Assembly: GCA_025358925.1 (NCBI GenBank)
Contig: JANYHT010000033.1
Location: 62,001-126,000, forward strand
DNA length: 64,000 nt
Direction: 5' to 3'
Origin: Gemmatimonadaceae bacterium
GTDB lineage: Bacteria > Gemmatimonadota > Gemmatimonadetes > Gemmatimonadales > Gemmatimonadaceae
The position numbers were made by a program, and so were the translations under genes. Below the pieces are notes generated by a model. It was not told the DNA's origin. It searched no databases and saw only the letters and a program-made list of their open reading frames with translations. Shown in pieces: positions 37,128 through 45,398 of this stretch. How positions within the stretch are numbered: the first letter of the stretch is position 1; the number at the start of each line of letters is the position of its first letter.

Positions 37128-37679
37128 ATGTTTCGTTCGCTTCGCATGCTATCCGTCGCTGTGCTGGTTGCCGCGCCAACCGTGTTGGCCGCACAGCAGA
37201 ACACACGCTCCATTCAAATCGGTGTCAGCGGCGGTTTGTCACAACCCATTGGATCTTTGGGCGATGGGGCAAAGTCCGGCTATGTCGTCGCCGGTCACTT
37301 GTATTACCAGCCGTCCGGTTTCAAGTCACTCGGTTACCGCGCCGACGTGAGCCTTGATAAGTGGAGTTCAAAGGTGGCGGGTCTCGATCTCCGTAGCCTC
37401 GGCGTCGTCGCAAACGCCGTTTTTCATCTGCCGAGTAGTACCGCTTCTACCGTGCATCCGTACGTATTGGGAGGCGTTGGCATGTTCAACAGCAAGAGTT
37501 CCGGCAAGAGCCTCGGCGTTACGTATTCGTCAACCAGTTCTGATGTTGGGGTGCAGGTTGGCGGCGGCATCGACTTCGCGCTGTCGGGCTTCTCAACGTT
37601 CGCCGAAGCGAAGTTTGTGAACGTGTTCTCTAGCGGCGGTACCAGATGGATTCCCATCTCGTTTGGTTTTCGCTTTTAG
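37128..37679 (+). CDS. small exported outer-membrane beta-barrel protein
   Basis: 183 residues. Signal peptide ends at TVLAAQ (about 22). The mature protein is a run of short amphipathic strands with Gly and aromatic residues and ends ISFGFRF, an aromatic terminal residue typical of outer-membrane barrels of about eight strands. A TGGAGGG ribosome site lies 4 bases before the ATG. The open frame upstream overlaps the preceding gene and is ignored. Similar to the barrels at 39619 and 41032 in this window in size and design, though clearly different in sequence. Confidence 0.8.
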   Translation: MFRSLRMLSVAVLVAAPTVLAAQQNTRSIQIGVSGGLSQPIGSLGDGAKSGYVVAGHLYYQPSGFKSLGYRADVSLDKWSSKVAGLDLRSLGVVANAVFHLPSSTASTVHPYVLGGVGMFNSKSSGKSLGVTYSSTSSDVGVQVGGGIDFALSGFSTFAEAKFVNVFSSGGTRWIPISFGFRF

Positions 37680-37814
37680 TGTTGGGCGGTGAACGGGAAT
37701 ACGGCCAGCCGTGAGCTCTTGACTTCCGCGCAGGTGACCGCATTTTATCGCAGCATGAGACGGGACGTCCTCGTCTCTACGTTTCGTCCGCTCAAAACTA
37801 TTTCGGGAGTGTTC

Positions 37815-38225
37815 ATGCGCCGTCAAATTTTTGCGATCATTGTAGCGTCGGGTGTAGTGGTGTCTGGCTGTTATCATGCCGTCATCGACACGGGCCGCGC
37901 TGGCGTGGGCGAACCGATTGTGACGCCATGGGCACACGCGTTCATCTACGGTTTGGTACCACCGGCGTTGACCGAGACCGCAAAAAAATGCCCGAGCGGC
38001 GTCGCAAAGGTGGAAACACAGCAGTCATTTCTGAACGGTCTCGCCGCTGCGATTACGGCAGGCATCTATACACCGATGACTATCTCGTACACATGTGCCA
38101 AGATGGGTGCCGAGCTGCCGACCACCAAGACAATCCGTGCGCAAGAGCTTGGAGACCAGGCCGCGATGCAGGCGGCAGTTGAACTTTCTCGCAAGTCGGG
38201 CGCGGCTGTGCTCGTGCAGTTTTAG
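37815..38225 (+). CDS. Bor-like lipoprotein
   Basis: 136 residues. Lipobox VSGC (Cys17 or so) after a short hydrophobic signal. The body matches the Bor/lambda-type lipoprotein family: PWAHAFIYGLVPP, CPSGVAKVETQQSFLNGL, ITAGIYTPMTISYTCA. Bor of phage lambda is an outer-membrane lipoprotein linked to serum survival; the chromosomal relatives have unknown roles. GGGAG lies about 5 bases in front of the ATG. The frame upstream to 37689 is not needed. Confidence 0.85.
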   Translation: MRRQIFAIIVASGVVVSGCYHAVIDTGRAGVGEPIVTPWAHAFIYGLVPPALTETAKKCPSGVAKVETQQSFLNGLAAAITAGIYTPMTISYTCAKMGAELPTTKTIRAQELGDQAAMQAAVELSRKSGAAVLVQF

Positions 38226-38250
38226 TTACGTCGAATCGAAACAGTCGTCG

Positions 38251-38273
38251 GCCGTTACCGTTTCGGTAGCGGC
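38251..38273 (+). terminator. hairpin after the Bor-like gene
   Basis: A 9-bp inverted repeat with one G-U pair (38251-38259 and 38265-38273) lies 26 bases past the stop. There is no T run, so it is a possible, not a proven, terminator. Confidence 0.4.
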
Positions 38274-38303
38274 TGGCGGTGTTCGCCAATGCAGACTTGA
38301 AGA

Positions 38304-39608
38304 ATGACGTTTTCGGAATCCGCCACGCCCGTTGTCATCGTCGGTGCAGGCATTGCAGGGTTGGTGTGTGCGATCGAGATACATCGCGCTGGGCGACCGG
38401 TGGTTGTGCTCGAAGCGGCGTCTGACGTTGGCGGACGCGCGCAGTCCTCCATCATTGACGGTTTTGTGCTAGACCACGGCTTTCAGGTGCTCTTCACGGC
38501 GTACCCGACATTATCGAAATATTTGGATCTCGACGCACTGGCGTTGCGCCGCTTTCTCCCTGCGGCGCGCATCGTGAAAGACGGTCACGTGTCGCTGATT
38601 GGCGACGCGCTTCGTGATCCGACGTTGCTGCTGGATACTGTCTTTGCGCGCGCCGTGTCGATCGGCGACAAACTGCGATTGCTCGCGCTTCGCCGCTTCG
38701 CACAGCAGCTCAGTGTCGACGATTGTTTCGCCGCCCGTTTCGCCGATGTGTCGACGCGCGCATTTCTCGAGTCGCGTGGTTTCACATCGCCCGTGATTGA
38801 TGGATTTTTTGCGCCATTCTACGGCGGCATCTTGCTGGATCGTACGTTATCGACCAGCGCATCGATTCTTCTGTTTACGTTCAAGATGCTGGGCGCGGGA
38901 GACACCGCGGTTCCCGCGCGTGGAATGGGAGCTATTGCGGCACAACTGACGGCGCAGTTGCCGCGCGATGCGGTGCGTGTTGGTGTTGCGGTGCGTGCAT
39001 TGAGCGTGGACGGCGGTCGCGTGTGTGGGGTCAGTCTGGCGGATGGCAGTCGGTTCGATGCGTGTGACGTGGTCCTCGCAACAGACCCACCGGCCGCGGC
39101 CGCGCTCGCGCATACAGCACATGTGGTCCTCAATGTTCCGTCCGGCGCCCACGGATGCACGACCGTGTATTACACGGCGGAGCGGACACCATTGCCGGGG
39201 AAGGCGCTGTGGCTCAACGCGGATGTTCACGCGGTGATTGGCCATGTCGTGACGATCACCGACGTTGCGCCGGAGTACAGTGACGGCCGCCCGCTCATCG
39301 CGGCGACAGCGGTCGGCGCGCCGGCGACGTTGCCGGACGATACGTTGGATGTTGCGGCGCGTCGCGACATTGCGGCGATGGCGTCGGTCGCTGGAGACAC
39401 CGGTGCTACAACGCTGACACGTCTGGCAATTTGGCGGGTACCGTATGCGCAGTTTGCCCAACCACCGGGATGGCGAAATACACGCCCCACCATCGCCTGC
39501 GGCATTCCAGGACTTTGGCGCGCGAGCGAAGTGTTGCATTCGAGTTCTCTTGAAGGTGCAGCGCGCGGCGGCCAGATGGCCGCGCGTGCGTTGCTTCAAC
39601 CACACTGA
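38304..39608 (+). CDS. FAD-dependent amine-oxidase-type oxidoreductase
   Basis: 434 residues. The dinucleotide-binding motif VVIVGAGIAGLVCAIEIHRAG (about 10-30) with VVVLEAASDVGGRAQS and a C-terminal second FAD contact (CGIPGLWRASEVLHSSSLEGAARGGQMAA) puts it in the flavin amine oxidase/protoporphyrinogen oxidase/phytoene-desaturase superfamily. The substrate is unknown. It is followed by a small barrel gene after 10 bases. No signal peptide is seen, so it acts in the cytosol or at the inner face of the membrane. Confidence 0.87.
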   Translation: MTFSESATPVVIVGAGIAGLVCAIEIHRAGRPVVVLEAASDVGGRAQSSIIDGFVLDHGFQVLFTAYPTLSKYLDLDALALRRFLPAARIVKDGHVSLIGDALRDPTLLLDTVFARAVSIGDKLRLLALRRFAQQLSVDDCFAARFADVSTRAFLESRGFTSPVIDGFFAPFYGGILLDRTLSTSASILLFTFKMLGAGDTAVPARGMGAIAAQLTAQLPRDAVRVGVAVRALSVDGGRVCGVSLADGSRFDACDVVLATDPPAAAALAHTAHVVLNVPSGAHGCTTVYYTAERTPLPGKALWLNADVHAVIGHVVTITDVAPEYSDGRPLIAATAVGAPATLPDDTLDVAARRDIAAMASVAGDTGATTLTRLAIWRVPYAQFAQPPGWRNTRPTIACGIPGLWRASEVLHSSSLEGAARGGQMAARALLQPH

Positions 39609-39618
39609 CTCTGCGACC

Positions 39619-40215
39619 ATGCGACGACTTATTTGCGCCACGGCGCTCTCGGTACTCCTTCCGCTCTCGTTGCGTGCGCAGCCGCTGCAACAGCAGACAC
39701 GCGCACTCAACGCTGATACGGTCGTCAGTCCTTCGCACATTTTGTCCGTCAATCCGTTCGTGCTGCTCTTTGGGTATTTCTCGGGCGAGTATGAGCAACG
39801 CGTCAGCCCAACGCTCTCGGTAGCCGTGGCGGGATCCTTCGTAAATTTCGACAGTGATCGATACAGCAATATCGATGTGAAGGCGCGACTGTACCCCAAC
39901 GAGGTAGCGTTGCGAGGATTCGGATTTGCTGCCTCCGTTGGCGCGTCCGCGATTCGAACGCACACATCCGATTGCTATTTGTACGATCCAGCTATCGCTG
40001 GTAACGGACCATGCACGAATACGAACAAGACTTTCTCGTCGCCCTCCGTCGCGCTTGAGTTGCAATATCAGTGGCTCCTGGGTTCGCGTCGTCGCACCGC
40101 CATTACACTCGGCGGGGGACTCAAACGTTTTCTCGGGTCGAGTGGTGATTTTACGTCGGCCGGTGTGTCGCGCTTCCTACCGACGTTTCGTTCAAGCATC
40201 GGGTACGCATTTTAG
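39619..40215 (+). CDS. small exported outer-membrane beta-barrel protein
   Basis: 198 residues with a signal peptide ending at SLRAQ (about 20). The mature part has paired amphipathic strands, two cysteines (C-YLYDPAIAGNGP-C) that may form a disulfide in one loop, and ends RSSIGYAF with an aromatic last residue, as in outer-membrane barrels. The ATG lies 10 bases after the oxidoreductase stop, so cotranscription is likely. No family name can be given. Confidence 0.78.
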   Translation: MRRLICATALSVLLPLSLRAQPLQQQTRALNADTVVSPSHILSVNPFVLLFGYFSGEYEQRVSPTLSVAVAGSFVNFDSDRYSNIDVKARLYPNEVALRGFGFAASVGASAIRTHTSDCYLYDPAIAGNGPCTNTNKTFSSPSVALELQYQWLLGSRRRTAITLGGGLKRFLGSSGDFTSAGVSRFLPTFRSSIGYAF

Positions 40216-40288
40216 GCTGTCGTCGACACGCTGAACCAATTGACCGACGACGCGCGGACGCTGCGGGACAATAGCGGTTAACGGCGTC

Positions 40289-40908
40289 CTATACAGCAAG
40301 TATGAACATGCGTACTTCCAGCGGCAGACTTAACGGTAGAACAACAAGTTTTCCTTTCTCGCGAGTTGATGAAATAGCCTGCGCTGTTCCAATCAACGTT
40401 TCGCCGATCCGATAGTTAAAAACATTCTTGAAGCAAAGAGTTGGCCGTTCGGGTTTTAACGTGCCATGGCCAGTGACATCAAACTCGTGCCGACCAAACC
40501 AACTTGTTTGCGTGTACTTGGCAATGATTTCTTCTCCAAGCGACGTTCGGAGAATGGCGGTTCGATTCCAAGTCAGGGGAAAATCAATTGTGAATGTTTT
40601 ATATTCTACTTTGATAGTGCGCTGTCTCGTTGCCATTGTGTCCAACAACCTGATTTTGAGAGTCTTTTACCACGAGACATGCGCTGGTTGCTGAGGCGTC
40701 TTGGGGGATACCGAAAAGCATTTCAGATTTTTTACAATTGAATTTTTCAACTTGCGCTGCAATGGTTTCCCATATTTGATCAGCCGCCACGAGCAAATTT
40801 TGTTGCAAGAACAATTTTCGATAATTTAGAAAGAATGGCGATGAAGACTGCAAAGCTGACAAGAACGGCGAGCAACAAGAAACCCAGGTCCGATTCGTTG
40901 GTCGTCAT
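40289..40908 (-). pseudogene. AT-rich frameshifted gene relic
   Basis: Three minus-strand pieces in different frames appear to be one broken gene. Piece 1 (40908-40780) starts MTTNESDLGF with a membrane helix and ends in a TGA. Piece 2 lies mainly at 40785-40599 (frame of DQIWETIAAQ ... NQVVGHNGNETAHYQSRI). Piece 3 (frame of IKVEYKTFTIDFPLTWNRT, about 40617-40289) continues exactly where piece 2 fails. Joined, they give a membrane-anchored protein of about 195 residues of unknown family. The region is clearly poorer in GC than its surroundings, which suggests acquired DNA. Alternatively they are separate small genes. Confidence 0.55.
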
Positions 40909-40973
40909 TTTTTAGCTGCACCCGGTTAGAAGTCGAAGCATGACGTGGGGGAAACGCTCGACAATAGCGCGTG

Positions 40974-41010
40974 AAAAACGGGAGGATAACGCATCGCGTC
41001 ATCCTCCCGT
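40974..41010 (-). terminator. rho-independent terminator for the 41032 gene
   Basis: A 10-bp perfect outer stem (40978-40987 with 41001-41010), extended inward by further pairs, is followed on the minus strand by TTTTT. It lies 22 bases beyond the stop of the barrel gene. Confidence 0.88.
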
Positions 41011-41031
41011 TTGTTGCTGCAGAAAAAACTA

Positions 41032-41580
41032 CTACTTTAGCTTGAACGTCACACCGAGGTTCAGGGTCGCTGCACCCGCGCCAACATCTGCGTAGGCCGC
41101 GACACTTGGCGTGAAGAAGTAACGACCACCGGCGCGTCCGATAAAATAAATCGCGCTGTTACCGCAGAAATTGGTTGAACCGCCAACACCAGAGTACGAG
41201 CAGTTGATGATCTGGTAGCCCAACCCAGCGCCGATAAACGGATCGAACTTCTTGTTCTCGAGCTTAAAGTGATAGTTCACCGTGGCGCCGATCGGAATGT
41301 ACTTAAAGCTGTAGTTATATCCCGTATATCCGTTGGAATACGAGTAATAGTCAGCGCTCACGCCAATGCCAAGTAGGCCACCACCGAGATCGGGAAGCAC
41401 CTTGAAGATGTGCTCAAAGCGACCGCCGAACGAAGCGCTGGCCGAACCGAGATTACCGATACCAACGACTGCACCCACGTCGGTATATCCCTTGCTAACC
41501 TGCGCGGAGACCTGCGCCGCCGAACCGGCGACCACAACAGCAGCGACGGCTACTGAACCAACAATTTTTCTCAGCATCAT
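41032..41580 (-). CDS. small exported outer-membrane beta-barrel protein
   Basis: 182 residues. Signal peptide ends near AAQVSAQ (about 25). The mature part is Gly/Tyr/Phe-rich strands (SADYYSYSNGYTGYNYSFKYIPIG), with two cysteines that may form a disulfide, and ends LNLGVTFKLK, with the amphipathic final strand of an outer-membrane barrel. Start: ATG at 41580 with GAGGAAC 4 bases in front, followed by a second Met. A strong terminator follows, so it is a single-gene unit. Confidence 0.82.
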   Translation of the reverse strand: MMLRKIVGSVAVAAVVVAGSAAQVSAQVSKGYTDVGAVVGIGNLGSASASFGGRFEHIFKVLPDLGGGLLGIGVSADYYSYSNGYTGYNYSFKYIPIGATVNYHFKLENKKFDPFIGAGLGYQIINCSYSGVGGSTNFCGNSAIYFIGRAGGRYFFTPSVAAYADVGAGAATLNLGVTFKLK

Positions 41581-41752
41581 GCGTTCCTCTGACAACGGGT
41601 GAACGAGCATCGAGCGTTGCGCTACCGACTAGTCACGCACCGCGGTAAAGCCCAGTGAAATTGCGCGTGTGTCAAACTGGTTCGCGAGACTTTATCCCCA
41701 TCGCGGATTCCCCGCAAGACGTCAGCGACCTACAACCTCGTACAACCCCTGA

Positions 41753-42412
41753 CTACTTCGACAAACCAAGCAGCGTGCCTAACAACGATAAGTGTGCAAC
41801 AACGGCGTTTGCCCCGGCGGCCTTGAGTCGGGACGCAGAAATAAGATCCGCATAGCCGATCACGGTCATCCCCGCATCCCGCGCGCTTCGCACACCTAGC
41901 GGACTATCTTCCACCACCACACAGTCGGACGCGCGCACGCCCATCGACTCGGCTGTGTGCAAAAAGAGGTCCGGCGCTGGTTTGGGACGTGTAACATCGT
42001 CGGCCGAAAAGCGACGACCCTCAAAACGTGCAAGAAGGCCCGTCGCGCCAAGCGAGGTGCGCATCTTTTCGTGCTCACCATTGGACGCGACACAGTACGG
42101 CATGTGAGCGACATCCAAGTCATCAAGCAACTTAATGATGCCATCCACGGGTTGCACCTCGCGCGCCAACGCCTCGCGCGTCAACGCGTGATAGCGTTCG
42201 ACCAAGTCGTCCGGCGGCGCAAACCCCAAACGTTCGGTCACGATCTCCTCGCAACGCGCCATCGAATTGCCAATAAAAGTCTCGACCATGTCGTCGAGCG
42301 TAAAGTACAGCCCGAGTTCAGCCAATAAGCCAGCGAACACACGACTGGAAATTCGCTCGCTATCCACGAGCACTCCGTCGCAATCAAAAATGACAAGGGA
42401 TGCGGGGCTCAC
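41753..42412 (-). CDS. HAD-family sugar-phosphate phosphatase
   Basis: 219 residues. Motif I is FDCDGVLVDSE with the nucleophile Asp, the cap domain follows (residues about 20-80), motif II is VASNG, motif III KPAPDLF, and motif IV VVEDSPLGV. This is the phosphoglycolate phosphatase/beta-phosphoglucomutase/YieH group. It overlaps the argH stop by 4 bases (ATGA), so it is translated with argH, but a tie to arginine synthesis is not evident. The substrate is unknown. Confidence 0.9.
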   Translation of the reverse strand: MSPASLVIFDCDGVLVDSERISSRVFAGLLAELGLYFTLDDMVETFIGNSMARCEEIVTERLGFAPPDDLVERYHALTREALAREVQPVDGIIKLLDDLDVAHMPYCVASNGEHEKMRTSLGATGLLARFEGRRFSADDVTRPKPAPDLFLHTAESMGVRASDCVVVEDSPLGVRSARDAGMTVIGYADLISASRLKAAGANAVVAHLSLLGTLLGLSK

Positions 42413-43794
42413 ATGGCCTGCAGACTCTGACGCGCCTGCACGAGCTGCGCTGCGACGGCGTTGGGCCCAGTACCACCCGCGATATCCCGCGCCGCGATCG
42501 ATGCCTCGGCACTGAGGGCCGCGCGTGCGTCTTCACCAAACAACGCATGCGCGGCAGCGAAGCGTTCAGCCGGTAATGCATCGAGTTCGATTCCAGCTTC
42601 TTCCGCCGCGCGCACCAGCACACCTACGGCGCCGTGCGCTTCGCGAAACGTCGCCCCACGGCGGACGAGATAATCAGCCAGGTCGGTCGCCATCATCGCG
42701 CTCGATACGGCCGCACGCATCCGCTTCGTATCGAAACGCAACTCCGCCACCGCACCAGCAACGGCCGGCAGGACGAGCAACAACATGTCGATCGCATTGA
42801 ACATGGCTCGCTTATCATCCTGCAAATCCTTGCTGTAGCCACTGGGCAACCCTTTGATCGCCCCCATGAGTGAAACGAGATCGCCCAGCACGCGAGCGCC
42901 AGACCCACGCGCGAGTTCAAATACATCTGGATTGCGTTTCTGCGGCATCATGCTCGATCCCGTCGAGAAACCGTCACCGAATTTGACGAAACCAAATTCG
43001 CTGGTGCCATAGACGATCATGTCCTCGGCCAAACGCGAGCAGTGCGCGGCGATCATTGCGCAGGCGAACAGCGTTTCGGCGACGAAGTCACGATCGCCGG
43101 TGGCATCGATGCTGTTCGGCGAGATTGACGTGAATCCAAGCGACTCGCGTAACGACTCGCGCGATACGGGGAAGGCACTGCCAGCGATCGCGCCCGAGCC
43201 CAACGGCAGCACGCCGGCACATCGTGCCGCGGCAGCGAGACGCGTGCGATCACGCGTGAGCGGCCAAAAGTGTGCGAGCAACCAATGCGTGCCGCTCACC
43301 GGCTGCGCTCGCTGCAAATGGGTGTATGCCGGCAAAATCGTGTCGACGAGCGTCTCTGCCTGTGTGAGCAATGCTGCCTGTAGCACGCGCACGGCGTCGT
43401 CGAGTTGGTGACACGCCTCCATCGTCCAAAGCCGCGATGCGGTCGCCACCTGATCATTGCGCGATCGGCCGGTATGCAACTTGGACGCGACCGATCCCGC
43501 CTCTTCGTGCAGCAGTCGATCGATCATGGTATGAATGTCCTCATCGGTCGCGACGGGTAGCGCGCCCTCGGCAAGACGTGCACCCACGCGATCAAGTCCG
43601 TGTTGCAGCGCTACCGCCTCGGCAATCGTCAGCACACCGCCCTCGCCGAGCGCGCGCGCCCACGCTTTCGAAAGGCGCACATCGTGTGGCCAGAGTCGAA
43701 AGTCGGTGCCAATCGAACGGTTGAGCGCGTCCAGCAGAGGCGACGGGCCACCGGCAAAGCGCCCGCCCCAAAGTTTATGCGTATCTGTGCTCAT
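42409..43794 (-). CDS. argH: argininosuccinate lyase ArgH
   Basis: 461 residues. It splits argininosuccinate to arginine and fumarate, the last step of arginine synthesis. The family signature GSSMMPQKRNPD is present with the catalytic-loop Ser, as are SRNDQVATA, THLQRAQPVSGTHW and DFVAETLFA. The operator-like TGCA array lies 10-34 bases in front of the ATG, and no Shine-Dalgarno sequence is seen. argG is not in the window. Confidence 0.96.
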   Translation of the reverse strand: MSTDTHKLWGGRFAGGPSPLLDALNRSIGTDFRLWPHDVRLSKAWARALGEGGVLTIAEAVALQHGLDRVGARLAEGALPVATDEDIHTMIDRLLHEEAGSVASKLHTGRSRNDQVATASRLWTMEACHQLDDAVRVLQAALLTQAETLVDTILPAYTHLQRAQPVSGTHWLLAHFWPLTRDRTRLAAAARCAGVLPLGSGAIAGSAFPVSRESLRESLGFTSISPNSIDATGDRDFVAETLFACAMIAAHCSRLAEDMIVYGTSEFGFVKFGDGFSTGSSMMPQKRNPDVFELARGSGARVLGDLVSLMGAIKGLPSGYSKDLQDDKRAMFNAIDMLLLVLPAVAGAVAELRFDTKRMRAAVSSAMMATDLADYLVRRGATFREAHGAVGVLVRAAEEAGIELDALPAERFAAAHALFGEDARAALSAEASIAARDIAGGTGPNAVAAQLVQARQSLQAM

Positions 43795-43803
43795 CTCGAA
43801 GTA

Positions 43804-43828
43804 TGCAAAAGTATGCAGTCGGCTTGCA
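43804..43828. promoter_or_regulatory. putative ArgR operator before argH
   Basis: Three TGCA tetramers at 43804-43807, 43814-43817 and 43825-43828, so start-to-start steps of 10 and 11 bp. The flanks are TATGCA, TATGCA and TTGCATA. The same spacing is found between argR and argC. Position just upstream of argH and the shared pattern suggest binding of ArgR; canonical ARG boxes are 18-bp palindromes with TGAAT-like halves. Confidence 0.6.
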
Positions 43829-43881
43829 TAAAATATTAAAGACCAACGTCACCCGAAATCACGCCGTCCCAAGAAAGAAAA

Positions 43882-44343
43882 TCAAGCGCGGAGATAGTCT
43901 TGCAGCCGGCGGAGTGCGCGCTCGCGTCCAGCCACGGAGCGGCAGATGATGAGCACCGTATTGTCGCCAGCAATGGTGCCCGCGATATCGGGCCACGCAG
44001 CGTAGTCGAGCGCTTCGGCCACGGGTTGTGCCCCCGAGGCGACGGTGCGCACGACGATCATCACCTGCACGGCCTCCACACCAACGATGAATTGCGGGAG
44101 CATCGCTTCAAGCCGCCGTGCGTCGCCGTCGCTGCTGGCCGACTCGGAGAACGTGTAGCGTGCCCGTCCCTTGTCGTCAGGGATTCGCGCTAAGCGGAGC
44201 TCGCGCAAGTCACGGGAGAGCGTCGATTGCGTCACATCCCAGCCACGCTTGGTGAGCTGCCGCCGCAACTCCTCTTGGCTTGCCACACGTTTCGCGGTGA
44301 CGATCTCTCGAATGGCGTTGTGTCGATCGGTTTTGTCGGCCAC
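43882..44343 (-). CDS. argR: arginine repressor ArgR
   Basis: 153 residues. The N-terminal winged helix-turn-helix contains SQEELRRQLTKRGWDVTQSTLSRDLRELRL, typical of ArgR/AhrC, and the C-terminal oligomerisation and arginine-binding domain contains GTIAGDNTVLIICRS, including the Asp pair region that binds arginine. GTG at 44343 (ADKTDRHNAIREIV) is chosen over the ATG at 44391 because GGAGA lies about 6 bases before it. It is divergent from argC, with the operator array between them, so it may regulate its own gene. Confidence 0.92.
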   Translation of the reverse strand: MADKTDRHNAIREIVTAKRVASQEELRRQLTKRGWDVTQSTLSRDLRELRLARIPDDKGRARYTFSESASSDGDARRLEAMLPQFIVGVEAVQVMIVVRTVASGAQPVAEALDYAAWPDIAGTIAGDNTVLIICRSVAGRERALRRLQDYLRA

Positions 44344-44361
44344 GCGATGTTCTCCGTAGTA

Positions 44362-44390
44362 TTGACAGCAACCGAATGCAAAATTATGCA
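44362..44390 (+). promoter_or_regulatory. predicted argC promoter
   Basis: A perfect -35 TTGACA (44362-44367), a 17-bp spacer and a -10 TATGCA (44385-44390). The -10 overlaps the middle TGCA of the operator array. The expected start point, about 7 bases downstream, is 44397, the first base of the GTG start of argC, so a leaderless mRNA is predicted. Confidence 0.62.
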
Positions 44391-44401
44391 TTCAGTGTGC
44401 A
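44377..44401. promoter_or_regulatory. putative ArgR operator between argR and argC
   Basis: TGCA at 44377-44380, 44387-44390 and 44398-44401, with 10- and 11-bp steps as before argH. The first two lie in a 20-bp imperfect palindrome GAATGCA-AAATTA-TGCATTC (44374-44393), close to an ARG box. The array covers the argC -10 and start codon, where a bound repressor would block argC. Confidence 0.68.
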
Positions 44402-45398
44402 TAGTATTCCTGTTGGGGTCCTCGGCGCCAGCGGCTACGCTGGTCGCGAGCTTTGTCGTCTGATTGCTGACCACCCCCAGCTTTCGCTCGCTTTTGCCAC
44501 CGCCAACGCGCAGCGTGGGACAACGCTACGCGTGCGCACGGCTGGGCGCAGCCACAATATTCCCTTGGTCGGTGCCGACGAGATCGATCTCGCGTCCGCG
44601 CAGTTGGTGTTTGCTGCACTTCCGCACGGTGCGTCTGGCGAGTGGGTGGCGAAGGCACTTGCGGCCGGGGCGCGTGTGGTGGACTTGTCGAGCGACCTGC
44701 GACCCGGACACGGCGGCGGCGGACACACATTGCCGACGAGCGTGCCGGCAGATGCCCCGTACGGATTGACCGAACTGTTTCGCGAACAAATTCGCGGGGC
44801 TCGCGTCGTCGCGAACCCAGGCTGTTACGCGACGAGTGTGCTGTTGGCGCTGGCGCCATTGGCGCGTGCTGGACTGATCGCGTCAGGTGCAACCGTCACG
44901 ATTTCGGCCGCGAGCGGAGTCAGCGGTGCCGGTGCCTCGCCCAAACTTGAGCTGCTATTCGCCGAGGTCACGGAAAACTTCCGTGCGTATAGCGCGGGCA
45001 ATACGCATCGGCATCTGCATGAGATGCGAGCCGCCATGCAACAACTTGGCGCTGATTGCGACTTGTTGTTCACGCCACATTTGCTGCCGATTGATCGCGG
45101 TATTCTGGCGACGATCACGGTGCCGCTTACCCACGCGCTTGACGATGCGATGGCGCCGTATCGGGCACTGTACGCAACCGAACCGTTTATCGAATTGACG
45201 GATTCGCTGCCGTCGCTCACCGACGTGGCGCATCGGAATGTGGCGCGCATTTGCGCCTGCGTTCCGTCGGGCCTGCGTGCGCCAACGTTATTGGCATTTT
45301 GCGCTATCGACAATCTGCAAAAGGGCGCTGCAGGCCAAGCCATGCAGAACGCCAACCTCATGCTGGGCCTTCATGAGACGGCGGGGTTGATTGCGTGA
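44397..45398 (+). CDS. argC: N-acetyl-gamma-glutamyl-phosphate reductase ArgC
   Basis: 333 residues with GTG at 44397. ArgC reduces N-acetylglutamyl phosphate with NADPH. The Rossmann motif is GVLGASGYAGRELCRL, and the catalytic Cys is in NPGCYATS. The upstream ATG at 44376 (MQNYAFSV) would add seven residues that lie within the operator and upstream of the predicted transcription start; VHSIPVGVLGASG as the true start is preferred. The stop overlaps the argB GTG (GTGA). No Shine-Dalgarno sequence precedes either start. Confidence 0.92.
   Translation: MHSIPVGVLGASGYAGRELCRLIADHPQLSLAFATANAQRGTTLRVRTAGRSHNIPLVGADEIDLASAQLVFAALPHGASGEWVAKALAAGARVVDLSSDLRPGHGGGGHTLPTSVPADAPYGLTELFREQIRGARVVANPGCYATSVLLALAPLARAGLIASGATVTISAASGVSGAGASPKLELLFAEVTENFRAYSAGNTHRHLHEMRAAMQQLGADCDLLFTPHLLPIDRGILATITVPLTHALDDAMAPYRALYATEPFIELTDSLPSLTDVAHRNVARICACVPSGLRAPTLLAFCAIDNLQKGAAGQAMQNANLMLGLHETAGLIA

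Noticed and set aside
38847-39965. 372-codon minus-strand open frame
   Set aside because: It lies antisense to the FAD oxidoreductase and barrel genes, whose proteins have clear motifs; its own sequence is Arg/Cys-rich without motifs, as antisense frames in high-GC DNA are.
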